Origin: Micrococcales bacterium UBA2037
GTDB lineage: Bacteria; Actinomycetota; Actinomycetes; Actinomycetales; Microbacteriaceae
Direction: 5' to 3'
NCBI GenBank assembly: GCA_002333405.1
Contig: DDBH01000018.1
Coordinates: 82,986 to 146,985, forward strand
Length of the DNA stretch: 64,000 bases
Shown piece after piece: positions 1 to 8,727 of this stretch. Under the pieces are notes generated by a model. That model was not told where the DNA came from, searched no databases, and was given only the letters and a program-made list of their open reading frames with translations. Position 1 is the first letter of the stretch, and each line of letters starts with the position of its first letter. The translations under genes were made by a program, and so were the position numbers.

Positions 1-57
1 TCTTCGGTTTCATCGGGCTTGATGAGATTTGCCAGGGCGAAGGCAAACAGCTTCTGA
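1..57 (+). CDS. C-terminal end of an upstream gene (partial)
   Basis: Frame 1 is open from the window edge and ends at TGA 55-57, giving 18 codons that finish LMRFARAKANSF. The stop overlaps the ATG of the next gene in a TGATG arrangement, typical of translationally coupled genes, so this is probably the end of a preceding member of a glycan or cell-surface cluster. Too little is present to name a family. Confidence 0.5.
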   Translation, partial: SSVSSGLMRFARAKANSF

Positions 58-791
58 TGCCAAAGCTCACAATTGGCTACTCGACTCTGGCCGATCGCCT
101 AGCCAATGTTCAGCTGCCCAAAAACCAAGCCTGGGAATACCAGTTTCACGTTCAGGGCGCTTCCTCAAAAGACCGGAAGCCCCTTCACTTTTATTTGGAG
201 AGCACGGGTGTGGCCAAAAGCCGCAACAGTGCGATCAAACATGCCAGTGGCCAATACCTGCTGTTTGGAGATGACGACGTGGTCTTCAATCAAGATCAGT
301 TGCAACTGGCCCTTAACTACCTAGATGCAAACACAGGGGTCGCGCTGCTTTTAGCGCAGGCCGAGGATGAAAACGGAAAGCTAAGAAAGAATTACCCGGG
401 TCAGGTCACACCCCTGAATAGATTCAACTCAGCTAAAGCCGCCACCTACGAAATGATTGTGCGGGTCGAGGCGATCAAGCAACTTGGAATCAGGTTCGAT
501 GAGGACTTTGGTGCAGGCGCTCCAAACTATCTTGGGGATGAATATATCTTCATAGCGGATCTGCTTCGGGCCAACGGCAGGGCAGTGTTTGCACCGTTCA
601 CCATTGCCATGCATCCATCGGAAAGCTCCGGCTCCAGATGGGGAAAGACTGAAGACCGTGTTGCCAGAGCGAAGGTTTTCACTAGGGTCTTTGGCGCGGC
701 AGCTCCGTTTGTTAGAACAGGCTTCGCGCTTCGAAGAATCAAGGAACTTGGCGGCATCCAAAATGCCGCGAAGTTTATTTTTGGAAAGTAG
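57..791 (+). CDS. Glycosyltransferase, family 2-like
   Basis: A 244-residue protein resembling GT-A fold family 2 glycosyltransferases, which move a sugar from a nucleotide-sugar donor onto a cell-surface glycan or lipid carrier. The N-terminus LTIGYSTLADR and the acidic cluster LLFGDDDVVF near residue 72 fit the donor-binding strand and a DxD-type metal site; a later GDEYIFIADLL segment fits the acceptor region. There is no membrane segment, so it should act at the inner face of the membrane. The ATG at 57 overlaps the TGA of the preceding frame, which supports this start even though the frame stays open to the window edge. It converges on the subtilase with no intergenic base. Donor and acceptor cannot be read from the sequence. 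Confidence 0.75.
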   Translation: MPKLTIGYSTLADRLANVQLPKNQAWEYQFHVQGASSKDRKPLHFYLESTGVAKSRNSAIKHASGQYLLFGDDDVVFNQDQLQLALNYLDANTGVALLLAQAEDENGKLRKNYPGQVTPLNRFNSAKAATYEMIVRVEAIKQLGIRFDEDFGAGAPNYLGDEYIFIADLLRANGRAVFAPFTIAMHPSESSGSRWGKTEDRVARAKVFTRVFGAAAPFVRTGFALRRIKELGGIQNAAKFIFGK

Positions 792-2078
792 CTACTTAGT
801 CACAACGGTCTTTGAGAACGCCGCAGGTCTCACCCCATTGAGATACAAGTCAACATTCACTGTCAAGCCAATGGCCCCCGTAAGGCGACTGAAGGCTTGA
901 AAGTCCTTGGTAACCGTCACCTTTTGCCACGTGCCGGCAATCTTCCAGGAAAGCGTTGACCCTTTGTAGCCCTTGGCATAGACGACTATCTTGCCATTGA
1001 ATGTTCCGACATTCAGCACCTGGTCTGGGTTTGCAACCGGAACGATCACGCCATTTGGCTCGGTATTTGTAAGCAGCGTGTAGGCGGCTGCCAAGTCCAC
1101 CATGGGAATGTCTTTACGGATCACATCGTCGACTGGTTTTCCGGAGACCTTCATTGCAGACAGCACCTGTTCGGCACCATGTTGCGGGAAAGCCTGGCGC
1201 AGCAGCGCATAGCTACCTGCAACCAGTGGTGACGCTGCGCTGGTTCCAGAGGCCTTGGAATAGCTAAAGGTGTCCGCGCTAATTGCGTAATCAGGAGCTA
1301 GGAGCTCCACCTTGCCTGACATCGTCACGTACCAAGAAACTACATTGGATGAATTAACCGAACCAACCGCAACCGCGTCCTGCAGACAGCTTGGGAAAAT
1401 GGAGGTGGCAACATCAAGCGTTGGGGTGTTTCCAGCCGAGGCAAAAGGAATCACTCCGCCCTTTCGAAGCGACTTCAGAATGGTGGCCATTGACTGCAGT
1501 TGCGGATTGGTGTCACACTGCAACCACTCCCGAGGCATCTCCTGGAAGTAACCGCCCCAGCTCATAGATAGCGCAACGATGTTGAGCTCCTCCTTGCGCT
1601 GGTCGATGTAGTTCAGTGCTGCCAAAATTCCGTTCAGGCTCAAATCGACGTTGGCCATCAAGATATTTGCCTGAGGTGCGATCCCTCCGGGAGCATCCGG
1701 CTGGGGATTTCCGGCAACGATACCCGCCACCATGTTGCCGTGGTCCTCAGAGACCACGTACTGGCCTCTGTCTTTGCGCTGAGAAGCGGCCTCAACACCG
1801 GATTGCTCCCTGGTGCCATTTGGGCACAGGTAGCTGGATGTCGCCTCGACGTAGCAAAAGCCATCGATAATTTGACCTTCAAAATACGGGTGGGTTAGGT
1901 TCACGCCCTGATCGATCATGGCGACCGTTGTGCCCTCACCAAAAAATCCGTTGTTCCAGAGAGTTGGCGCATTCACTGCCTGGTAGGCAGGTTCACTCGG
2001 CGCAGCCGATGCTGGCAGACCAGCAGCTAGGACAACTGACAACGACGCCAGTAGCGCCAAAAACTTGGATTTCAACAA
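792..2078 (-). CDS. Secreted subtilisin-like serine protease (S8)
   Basis: A 428-residue subtilase with a Sec signal peptide (residues 1-26, ending ASA-AP) and the full catalytic set: Asp56 in VAMIDQGVN, His113 in EDHGNMVAG, oxyanion Asn217 in ASAGN and Ser280 in SGTSAASPLVAG. It should cleave proteins outside the cell. There is no obvious long propeptide. The last 70 residues or so form a separate beta-rich module that starts near VLNVGTFNG and ends LYLNGV...VVTK; the same module ends two gene remnants near 50.3-51.0 kb. The start is TTG, followed by a second TTG, with GAGAGGGG just upstream. The cysteines around residues 75-90 and 188-231 may form disulfides. Substrate is unknown. Confidence 0.88.
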   Translation of the reverse strand: MLKSKFLALLASLSVVLAAGLPASAAPSEPAYQAVNAPTLWNNGFFGEGTTVAMIDQGVNLTHPYFEGQIIDGFCYVEATSSYLCPNGTREQSGVEAASQRKDRGQYVVSEDHGNMVAGIVAGNPQPDAPGGIAPQANILMANVDLSLNGILAALNYIDQRKEELNIVALSMSWGGYFQEMPREWLQCDTNPQLQSMATILKSLRKGGVIPFASAGNTPTLDVATSIFPSCLQDAVAVGSVNSSNVVSWYVTMSGKVELLAPDYAISADTFSYSKASGTSAASPLVAGSYALLRQAFPQHGAEQVLSAMKVSGKPVDDVIRKDIPMVDLAAAYTLLTNTEPNGVIVPVANPDQVLNVGTFNGKIVVYAKGYKGSTLSWKIAGTWQKVTVTKDFQAFSRLTGAIGLTVNVDLYLNGVRPAAFSKTVVTK

Positions 2079-2121
2079 AGCCCCTCTCGTGCTTAGTCCA
2101 TAAGCATGCTAAAAATGAGTG

Positions 2122-2150
2122 TTTAGTAATTCATTAATCGAGTCTAGGCT
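2122..2150 (+). promoter_or_regulatory. Possible leaderless promoter of galU
   Basis: TAGGCT (2145-2150) lies six bases before the galU ATG and matches the actinobacterial TANNNT -10 pattern; TTTAGT (2122-2127) sits 17 bases further upstream. No ribosome binding site precedes the ATG, so the transcript may start at or next to the start codon. This rests on pattern only. Confidence 0.35.
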
Positions 2151-2156
2151 TTAGTC

Positions 2157-3065
2157 ATGAGCATCCCCTCGGAAAACACCGACTATAAAGTAACCAAGGC
2201 AGTGGTCCCGGTTGCGGGTCTTGGCACCAGATTCCTGCCAGCGACCAAAGCAATGCCAAAAGAGATGCTCCCAATAGTCGATAAACCAGTTATCCAGTAC
2301 GTGGTGGAGGAGGCTGTTGCGGCGGGGTTGGTTGACCTATTGATGATCACTGGCCGCAATAAGAACGCCCTCGAGAATCACTTCGACCGGGTTGCTGAGC
2401 TAGAGCAGGTGCTCGCCACAAAAGGGGACAAGCAAAAACTGTTCAAGGTTCAAGAAAGCTCGCAGCTAGCCGACATTCACTACACCAGGCAGGGTGACCC
2501 AAGGGGGCTCGGTCACGCCATCCTCAGAGCAAAGTCTCATGTTGGCGAGCACAGCTTTGCTGTGCTGTTGGGTGATGACATTATCGACAGCCGCGACCCA
2601 CTGCTAGATCAGATGCTGAGACTCCACGAGGAAACCGGAGACAACGTTATTGCCCTGATGGAGGTCCCGAGAGACCAAATTTCGCTCTATGGCTGCGCTT
2701 CAGTCACAGACCTAAACAATGGATCCGCCAAGGTAATTGACCTGGTTGAGAAGCCAGAGGCTGCCGCGGCACCATCCAACCTCGCAGTTATTGGTCGCTA
2801 CGTGCTCAGGCATGAAATGTTTGACATCCTGGAAAAGACCGAACCTGGCCGTGGTGGCGAGATTCAGCTGACCGACGCTCTGCAGTATGCAGCGAAGCAC
2901 CCAGAAATTGCCGGTGGGGTTAGAGGGGTAATTTTCGATGGCCGCCGCTATGACACCGGTGACAAGCTTGACTTTATAAAGGCCACCCTAAAAATTGCCA
3001 TTGACCGTGAAGACATTGGTCCAGAGCTAAGACTGTGGCTAAAGCAATACGCAGAAACTATTTAG
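2157..3065 (+). CDS. galU: UTP--glucose-1-phosphate uridylyltransferase
   Basis: A 302-residue GalU that makes UDP-glucose from UTP and glucose-1-phosphate in the cytoplasm, feeding cell-wall and surface glycans. The nucleotide-binding N-terminus VVPVAGLGTRFLPATKAMPKE is complete (residues 17-37), followed by the conserved DKPVIQYVVEEA, the metal-site LLGDDI and the sugar-site VEKPE and GRGGEIQLTDA segments. Length matches the family. It lies near a glycosyltransferase, which fits a glycan role. The ATG has no clear Shine-Dalgarno and may be leaderless. Its last codons overlap by eight bases the 3' end of a small convergent gene. Confidence 0.96.
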   Translation: MSIPSENTDYKVTKAVVPVAGLGTRFLPATKAMPKEMLPIVDKPVIQYVVEEAVAAGLVDLLMITGRNKNALENHFDRVAELEQVLATKGDKQKLFKVQESSQLADIHYTRQGDPRGLGHAILRAKSHVGEHSFAVLLGDDIIDSRDPLLDQMLRLHEETGDNVIALMEVPRDQISLYGCASVTDLNNGSAKVIDLVEKPEAAAAPSNLAVIGRYVLRHEMFDILEKTEPGRGGEIQLTDALQYAAKHPEIAGGVRGVIFDGRRYDTGDKLDFIKATLKIAIDREDIGPELRLWLKQYAETI

Positions 3066-3195
3066 TCCGCTTGCAGCGTTCAGAACAGTAGCGAACAGAT
3101 TCCCAGTTTTTTGCCCAGGCCTTCCGCCACACCATTGGTTTCCCGCAGCGCTGGCAGGGCTTTTCCGGAAGGTTCTCCTTCTTGACTCCCCGCAA
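3058..3195 (-). CDS. DUF2256 small zinc-finger-like protein
   Basis: A 45-residue protein starting at TTG 3195, too short for usual gene callers. It carries paired CxxC-type motifs, PCQRCGKP near residues 13-20 and YCSERC near 36-41, with a Trp-rich middle (VWRKAWAKNWESVRYC), which is the pattern of the DUF2256 family; that family probably binds zinc but has no known function. An AATAGGA ribosome-binding sequence lies just upstream and overlaps the stop of the DUF3048 gene, so the two are likely co-transcribed. Its end overlaps the end of galU. The only alternative starts would remove the first zinc pair. Confidence 0.8.
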   Translation of the reverse strand: MRGVKKENLPEKPCQRCGKPMVWRKAWAKNWESVRYCSERCKRTK

Positions 3196-3206
3196 CTAAT
3201 TGATTC

Positions 3207-4304
3207 CTATTCGGTTGCAGCTTCTGGGAAGGAGATTGAAAGCACTGATTTTGGAACATCCATCATCTCTACCCAGGTATTGCCAACCGCCAGCTTCAGC
3301 TCCTGGCCTGCCTCGGTGTGAAGCAGAATTGGATCTTCAATACCGCCCTTTGACCAAGAGCCCTTGACGTAAAAGCCGTCAGAGAAGATGTGGGCGATGC
3401 CCCCGTTGTTTTCCAGTTTGGCCTTCGGGATTGCTCCATACTTTGGATCAACAAAACTCAAATCGTGGACAACCTCCATCACAACAACGTTCTTGGCTGC
3501 AACTTGATCGCCACCTACTTGAGTATGTGGGGTGCCATCTTGAGAGCGTAGCCACGCTGTTTGCGGCTCTTCTGCCCAGGGGAAACTAGCGTTCCCCAAG
3601 TCCCAAACCGAACGCATCTGCGGATATTTAACGCTCAGTCCCTTTGCAACAACACCTTCTGAAACCGCAGTTGGGATTGCGTCAAAGGCAAAACCTGCCT
3701 GTGGGGTTGGCTGTTGGTCGGCATAGAGGGCCTGAAGGTCTTGAGCCTTGAAATAAAGGTTCCAGGGTGCCTTGCGGCTTTTTTCCCGGTAATAGGTGTC
3801 GTTGTTCATTTCAGTGTCTTCATCACTGATTACCAGACCGGTAGCTTTCGCCGCATTCTTGAATGGCACCTGACCGCCCGAGAAGACAAAGACCCCGTGG
3901 AACGGATTAACGATTGCGGCATCAACCGGCCGAACCGAACGAACTGGCCCAATTGACTCAGGCATCCGTGAGTGCCAAACAGGCAACAGCCTTGTCAAGC
4001 CGACTTCTACACGGGTGACATAAACAATGTCTGCGTCGTTTAGGGCCAGCTGCGGTCTACCGGATGAAGTGTTGTCAATCTTTGCCGAAACCGCTGGCAT
4101 TGCAAGATACGGGTTTTCACCCTCGAGGTAAGTAACTCCTGTTAGTGCCGCCGTTTCATAAACCGGCTCTGGCTCGGGCTCTGGCTCCTGTGTCACCTGC
4201 GGAGCGGCCGAAGATGTTGTTGGGGCAGCCGGTGCTTGGCTTGCACAGCCGGTGAGAGTCAGGAGTGCGGTTAGTAATAGGGCAGACACTTTGAGTTCTT
4301 GCAT
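3207..4304 (-). CDS. DUF3048 (YerB-like) lipoprotein
   Basis: A predicted lipoprotein of about 365 residues with signal sequence MQELKVSALLLTALLTLTGC and a lipobox cysteine, then a Pro/Glu-rich linker and two domains of the DUF3048 (YerB) type. ENPYLAMPAVSAKIDN and the stretch ending VRSVRP are recognisable. The family's role is unknown; it is surface-anchored. I chose ATG 4304 because it opens directly into the signal peptide; a GTG at 4346 would add 14 hydrophilic residues. It follows the DedA gene closely and is followed by the DUF2256 microprotein on the same strand. Confidence 0.85.
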   Translation of the reverse strand: MQELKVSALLLTALLTLTGCASQAPAAPTTSSAAPQVTQEPEPEPEPVYETAALTGVTYLEGENPYLAMPAVSAKIDNTSSGRPQLALNDADIVYVTRVEVGLTRLLPVWHSRMPESIGPVRSVRPVDAAIVNPFHGVFVFSGGQVPFKNAAKATGLVISDEDTEMNNDTYYREKSRKAPWNLYFKAQDLQALYADQQPTPQAGFAFDAIPTAVSEGVVAKGLSVKYPQMRSVWDLGNASFPWAEEPQTAWLRSQDGTPHTQVGGDQVAAKNVVVMEVVHDLSFVDPKYGAIPKAKLENNGGIAHIFSDGFYVKGSWSKGGIEDPILLHTEAGQELKLAVGNTWVEMMDVPKSVLSISFPEAATE

Positions 4305-4362
4305 CTGCACAAGTTTAGACAAATCAGACCTGGTTGCCTGCGACACCCGCGCCTAATCTCAA

Positions 4363-5004
4363 CTATTCGGACTCGACGTTGCGCCTGAGTTTTGAGCGCC
4401 TCACCAGGTAGTCACGGAGCAACTCGGCTGGCAGTAACAGCGAGGTTCCCGCGATGATAATTAGCACGGTCAGTTCCAGGTTTGCCTTAACGGCCTCAAT
4501 ACCGCCCAGCCAGTAGCCAGGGCCCATGAACACCGCGGTCCAGATGGTTGCGCCGATTAGATTCAGCTTTGTAAAGCGCTTCGGATCCATTTTTGAAATT
4601 CCCGCAAGAGTTGGAATCAGCGCACGCAGAATTGGCACAAACCTCGCCAGGATTACCGCACGGGTTCCGTAGCGCTCAAAAAAGGCGTGGGTTCTGTCGA
4701 TCATTGACTGGTTCAAAATGAATTTTCGATTCTTGCTAAACAGCGCCGGTCCGATTTTGTCGCCGATCCAGAAACCAACCTGACTGCCGGTAAACGCACC
4801 CACCCAAATCAGAATGAAACCTGCCCAATCAGGAAGCCAAGAGTGCGATGTGGCAAGAGCCAGGCCGGTTAGGAACAGTAGCGAATCGCCAGGCAAGAAT
4901 GAAGTGAAAATGAAGGCCGTTTCAAGGAAAATCACAACAGTGACGGCTATTGCGGCCCAGTCACCAAAAGCATCAATGATTCCCTGCGCATCAAGCCAGT
5001 TCAC
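4363..5004 (-). CDS. DedA / VTT-domain membrane protein
   Basis: A 213-residue DedA (SNARE-associated Golgi, VTT) protein. Family members are implicated in lipid carrier flipping (undecaprenyl phosphate or phospholipid) and envelope homeostasis. It has re-entrant and membrane segments including FTSFLPGDSLLFLTG near residues 33-47 and the signature ARFVPILRALIPTLAGISKM near residues 120-139, in which the Arg residues are functionally important in characterised members. The start is GTG with GGAG four bases upstream. It heads a short co-directional run with the DUF3048 lipoprotein and the DUF2256 peptide, all plausibly envelope genes. Confidence 0.9.
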   Translation of the reverse strand: MNWLDAQGIIDAFGDWAAIAVTVVIFLETAFIFTSFLPGDSLLFLTGLALATSHSWLPDWAGFILIWVGAFTGSQVGFWIGDKIGPALFSKNRKFILNQSMIDRTHAFFERYGTRAVILARFVPILRALIPTLAGISKMDPKRFTKLNLIGATIWTAVFMGPGYWLGGIEAVKANLELTVLIIIAGTSLLLPAELLRDYLVRRSKLRRNVESE

Positions 5005-5137
5005 TTCGCTCCAGTCTTGCAGCTAAGAAACTGCCGGGTACCCCTTTGGTGTTGAGGTCGAGCTTAGCCCTTACAGGTAAACGGAAAGTTGCGGTTTTAA
5101 AACTCTGGGCATCTTCCTAGCATTACCGCCAAAATTT

Positions 5138-6166
5138 CTAGGAACCAGGGTAGAAATTGACCGCTCCGCGCACCCACACCGTGACCTTCATGCCCACCTC
5201 CGGAGCAAAGGGTCCATTAGATCGTGCCCTGATTTTTACACCTCGAATGTCTACTTCAACAACTGCGTCGTGCCCGAAAAAGACCCGTCCAACAACCTCG
5301 CCATCACCTTGTGGGTTTGGTTGCAAATAAAAGTTCTCACTTCGAATCGCAACAGTGCCCGCCTGACCTTCGACTAGCTCGCCAGTAGCAGTGAGCTTTC
5401 CCAAAACAGTTTGAATCTTGCCGCCTGCAACGGCACCATCAATTAGTACCGAGTCACCGAGGAAGGTCGCGATGCCAACATCAACGGGCGAACTGTAGAT
5501 TTCGGTGGGGGCGCCCACCTGAACAATTTTGCCGTTTCTCAAAACTGCCACTTTGTCAGCCAGTGACAGCGCCTCTTCCTGGTCATGGGTGACCAGAATG
5601 GCGGTTGCACCCTCGGCTCTAAGCGCAGCCTTGACGTCCTGCCTGAGCCTGGAACGTAGCTCGGCATCAAGCGCACTAAAGGGCTCGTCCAGCAAAATAA
5701 GGGCCGGCTTGGGAGCAAGCGCTCGAGCAAGCGCGACTCGTTGCGCCTGCCCACCTGAAAGCTGGTCCACTCTGGCATTTGCAAACTCGGTGAGCTCAAC
5801 TAGCTCCAGGAGTTCTGCAACTCGGGCACTTTTGTCCCTGGCGCTAACACCGGCCAGACCAAAACCGATGTTTTGGCTGACGTCTAGGTGCGGGAACAGC
5901 GCTGAGTCTTGCGGAACAATCCCAAGGTTGCGCTTTTCTGGAACCAGCACCGATGTTGAATTCGAAATCTCGGTGCCGTCTAATTCGATGGTGCCGTCGG
6001 TTGGTTTTTCAAACCCAGCGATCAAGCGCAACAGCGTGGATTTACCTGCAGCAGAAGCACCCAACACCGCAAACAGTTCTCGGTCATGAACCTCAAGGTC
6101 CACGCCCTGCAACACATTCAGGCCATCAAAGGTCTTGGTTATTCCGCGAAGGTTTAGTTCAGCCAT
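5138..6166 (-). CDS. fbpC: Ferric-iron ABC transporter, ATP-binding subunit
   Basis: A 342-residue ATPase that powers Fe(III) import. Walker A is GASAAGKST (about residues 35-43), the Q-loop VPQDSALFPHLDV follows, then signature LSGGQAQRVALARAL, Walker B LILLDEP and the H-loop HDQEEALSLAD; the C-terminal third is a TOBE-like regulatory domain. Its ATG overlaps the stop of the permease gene by one base (TAATG). The three-gene order, SBP, fused permease, ATPase, is that of FbpABC/FutABC systems. An iron box lies upstream of the operon. Confidence 0.9.
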   Translation of the reverse strand: MAELNLRGITKTFDGLNVLQGVDLEVHDRELFAVLGASAAGKSTLLRLIAGFEKPTDGTIELDGTEISNSTSVLVPEKRNLGIVPQDSALFPHLDVSQNIGFGLAGVSARDKSARVAELLELVELTEFANARVDQLSGGQAQRVALARALAPKPALILLDEPFSALDAELRSRLRQDVKAALRAEGATAILVTHDQEEALSLADKVAVLRNGKIVQVGAPTEIYSSPVDVGIATFLGDSVLIDGAVAGGKIQTVLGKLTATGELVEGQAGTVAIRSENFYLQPNPQGDGEVVGRVFFGHDAVVEVDIRGVKIRARSNGPFAPEVGMKVTVWVRGAVNFYPGS

Positions 6167-7680
6167 TAGCTTCTAACCTCCGATAGCGCCCTGCGCGCCT
6201 GCAGGTTCAATGCCAGTGCCGGCAACCCGGCAATGATAACCAGTAACAGGGCATATGGTGCTGCCTGCGAATAGGCCAGATCTTCGGTTGCTCCCCACAA
6301 TCTGGTGGCCAGGGTGTTGAGCGAGCTGGGCCTGAGTAAAAGCGTTGCCGGCAGCTCTTTTAGAACCGTTAGGCCGACCAGCGAAACTGCTGCAACTATT
6401 CCAGGAAGCGCAATTGGCAGCACGACCCTAACCATTGATTTATTTGCAGGCACGCCCAATGACTGCGACACCTCTTCGAGCAACACCGGCACCTGTGCAA
6501 TTGGGGTGGCAAGTCCGGCCAGTGCGTTTGGCAGGAACAGAATCAAATAGGCAATTAGCAGCAGCCAGCTGGTTTGATAAATCCAAGGCGTGACATTCGC
6601 ACCAAAGAAAACCAGGGCAAGCCCAACCACTATTGCTGGAACAGCATGAATAGCCCAGCTGCTCCACTCAACTATCTGGCCCAACCTTGACCGGTATCGA
6701 ATCGACCACAGTGCAATCGCTGTTCCAAAGATGCCGATGCCGATGCCCGCCAACCCGGCAAGCTGCACCGATCCCCAAAGCGCATTCAAGAGAACCCCAA
6801 GATCCAAATTGGAACTGCCCTGAACGCTCCAAATAACCAGGCTGGAAATCGGCAAGGCTGTGCTGAAAATCGCAATCAACCCCAGCCAAAGCGCCGCGGG
6901 TAACCGCCAGATACCAAGTTCAACCCGAAGCTTTTTGCCCAGCTGTTTCTTGCTCGCCACATACACGCCGCGATATTTCCGCTCAAACCAAATCACCAGC
7001 AAGGTAATCAGAAGCAGCACAACAGCCAGTGCTGCTGCCGAAGTTCGATCAAAGCTCCCGCGGTAGGCGTTGTGGATTGCTCGAGTGAAGGTGTCGTAGC
7101 GAAGCAGCGCAATGGCACCGAACTCCCCCAAAACATAAAGCGCAACCAACAACCCGGATGCGGTTGCCGCGGTTCTAACCTGGGGCCAAGTGACCTTAAA
7201 AAGAACCTGCAACTTACCGAACCCCAGGGTCCTAGCCACCTCCTCAGAAGAGCTATCAAGCCTTGCAAGCGCAGCCGTAACCGCCAGAAACACCAGCGGA
7301 CTGGTGGCAAGGGTGAGTACCAACCAAGCCGCAAAGAACCCAGACAGGCCATTGAATATCGAAATGTAGCTAAGGGCCATCACGTAGGAGGGAATCGCCA
7401 GCGGCAAGGCCGCGCTCACGGCGAACCCGGCAGCAAAGACGACATTTGTCTTGGTCGTTAGCCAAGCCTGCGAAAAGCCAATCACCAGCGCTGATGCGGT
7501 AACCGCCAGCACCAACAAACCGGTATTGCCCAAAAGCTCTAGGGTTCGAAATCTCAGGATTTCTGCCAGCGCTGCCTGCCACCCCTGAATTAGCCTCACT
7601 GCCAGATAGCCAATTGGGACCGTTGTCACCAGGGCAGCAAAAACTCCGAGTACTACAACTAGTGCCGGAGCCTTACGCAT
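6166..7680 (-). CDS. fbpB: Ferric-iron ABC transporter, fused permease
   Basis: A 504-residue membrane protein with about 12 helices and two permease halves, as in FbpB/ThiP-type iron permeases. EAA-type loops are visible in both halves: SEEVARTLGFGKLQVLFKVTW in the first and LEEVSQSLGVPANKSMVRVV in the second, which contact the ATPase. It starts only three bases after the SBP stop and overlaps fbpC, so the three genes form one unit. Length is normal for the fused form. Confidence 0.9.
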   Translation of the reverse strand: MRKAPALVVVLGVFAALVTTVPIGYLAVRLIQGWQAALAEILRFRTLELLGNTGLLVLAVTASALVIGFSQAWLTTKTNVVFAAGFAVSAALPLAIPSYVMALSYISIFNGLSGFFAAWLVLTLATSPLVFLAVTAALARLDSSSEEVARTLGFGKLQVLFKVTWPQVRTAATASGLLVALYVLGEFGAIALLRYDTFTRAIHNAYRGSFDRTSAAALAVVLLLITLLVIWFERKYRGVYVASKKQLGKKLRVELGIWRLPAALWLGLIAIFSTALPISSLVIWSVQGSSNLDLGVLLNALWGSVQLAGLAGIGIGIFGTAIALWSIRYRSRLGQIVEWSSWAIHAVPAIVVGLALVFFGANVTPWIYQTSWLLLIAYLILFLPNALAGLATPIAQVPVLLEEVSQSLGVPANKSMVRVVLPIALPGIVAAVSLVGLTVLKELPATLLLRPSSLNTLATRLWGATEDLAYSQAAPYALLLVIIAGLPALALNLQARRALSEVRS

Positions 7681-7683
7681 GAT

Positions 7684-8679
7684 TTAGATAAGCCCTGCTG
7701 CCCTGATCAAATCCAAGGTTTGATCTAACCGGTCGAGATCATTGAGGTCGATAGCAGGTGCTGGAATCTCAGCCAGAGGAGTCAGATCGACCGGTGCGGT
7801 AACCCCGTCGATTAGCGGGTATTCGCTGGTCTCTTCCGCGAAATAGCGCTGACCGGTTTCACTGAGTAGGTACTCAACAAATTGTCTTGCCGCCTTGGAA
7901 TCGGCAACGATCCCAACTCCGGCTGCATTGATTAGGTTTCCGACATCGCCCGATGCAAACTGCCCGATCTTTGAAGTTAGGTTTTCAAAACCAACTTCCT
8001 GACCCCGCGCGAACCAGTAGTAGTGGTTGATCAAGCCAGCATCAATCGCACCTGACTCAACAGCTTCCAAAATGGCAGAGTTTTTCTCATACAGGACGGC
8101 GTTTTCCTTCATCGCCTCAAGCCACTGCAGTGTCTTGGCATCACCCTCGATTACCTGCATCGCCGTCACAAAGGCCTGGAAAGAAGCATTTGTCGGAGCA
8201 ATGCCGACTCGCCCCTTCCACTCAGGTTCTGCCAGATCGAAAACCGACTGCGGCAGTTGGCTAACCCGCTGTGGGTTGTAGTTCAGAACCCGGACCCGGC
8301 CAGAAACTCCAATCCAGCTGCCATCGGCAGCTGAATAGCTTGCGGGAACCTTTTCCAAAATTGAATCCGGAAGTTGAATCAGAAGCCCCGCTTTACTGAC
8401 TGCCCCCAGCGCTCCGGCATCCTGAGCAAAGAAAACATCAGCGGGAGAGTTTTGCCCCTCTTCTAGAAGCTGGGCTGCCAGCTCGGCGCTGCCGGCATAT
8501 CGAACCTCGACTTGAATGCCAGTTTCTTCTTGAAAGCTGTCGATCAGCGGCTGCACCAGTGACTCACTCCGACCGGCGTAAACCGTAATCGAGTTCTTGT
8601 CTTCATCAAGTGGATTTGAACATGCAGTTAGCGAAAGCGCCAGGGCGCCAGCAACTAGATAGCTCAGAGTTTTTTTCAA
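7684..8679 (-). CDS. fbpA: Ferric-iron ABC transporter, substrate-binding lipoprotein
   Basis: A 331-residue lipoprotein (lipobox LSLTAC at residues 15-20) of the FbpA/FutA class that captures Fe(III) outside the membrane and hands it to the fused permease. ITVYAGRSESLVQPLIDSF is the typical opening strand-helix. HYYWFARG near residue 216 supplies the adjacent tyrosines common in tyrosinate-type iron sites. AGGAA precedes the ATG. An IdeR/DtxR-like box lies 49 bases upstream, so expression should rise when iron is scarce. Other metals or thiamine are less likely given the box. Confidence 0.9.
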   Translation of the reverse strand: MKKTLSYLVAGALALSLTACSNPLDEDKNSITVYAGRSESLVQPLIDSFQEETGIQVEVRYAGSAELAAQLLEEGQNSPADVFFAQDAGALGAVSKAGLLIQLPDSILEKVPASYSAADGSWIGVSGRVRVLNYNPQRVSQLPQSVFDLAEPEWKGRVGIAPTNASFQAFVTAMQVIEGDAKTLQWLEAMKENAVLYEKNSAILEAVESGAIDAGLINHYYWFARGQEVGFENLTSKIGQFASGDVGNLINAAGVGIVADSKAARQFVEYLLSETGQRYFAEETSEYPLIDGVTAPVDLTPLAEIPAPAIDLNDLDRLDQTLDLIRAAGLI

Positions 8680-8727
8680 TCAGTGGTTCCTAGCCCTAAA
8701 AAGTGCGAAGAAATGTCTTCGCTCTAA

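Noticed and set aside
429..761. Minus-strand open frame opposite the glycosyltransferase
   Set aside because: It lies wholly inside a gene with clear family motifs and has no family features.
4305..4346. GTG 4346 start for the DUF3048 lipoprotein
   Set aside because: It places 14 polar residues before the signal peptide; ATG 4304 gives a normal lipoprotein start, though the choice is not certain.
5529..6089. 186-codon plus-strand frame opposite fbpC
   Set aside because: Ser/Ala-rich mirror of the ATPase codons; no ribosome site and fully overlapped by a certain gene.
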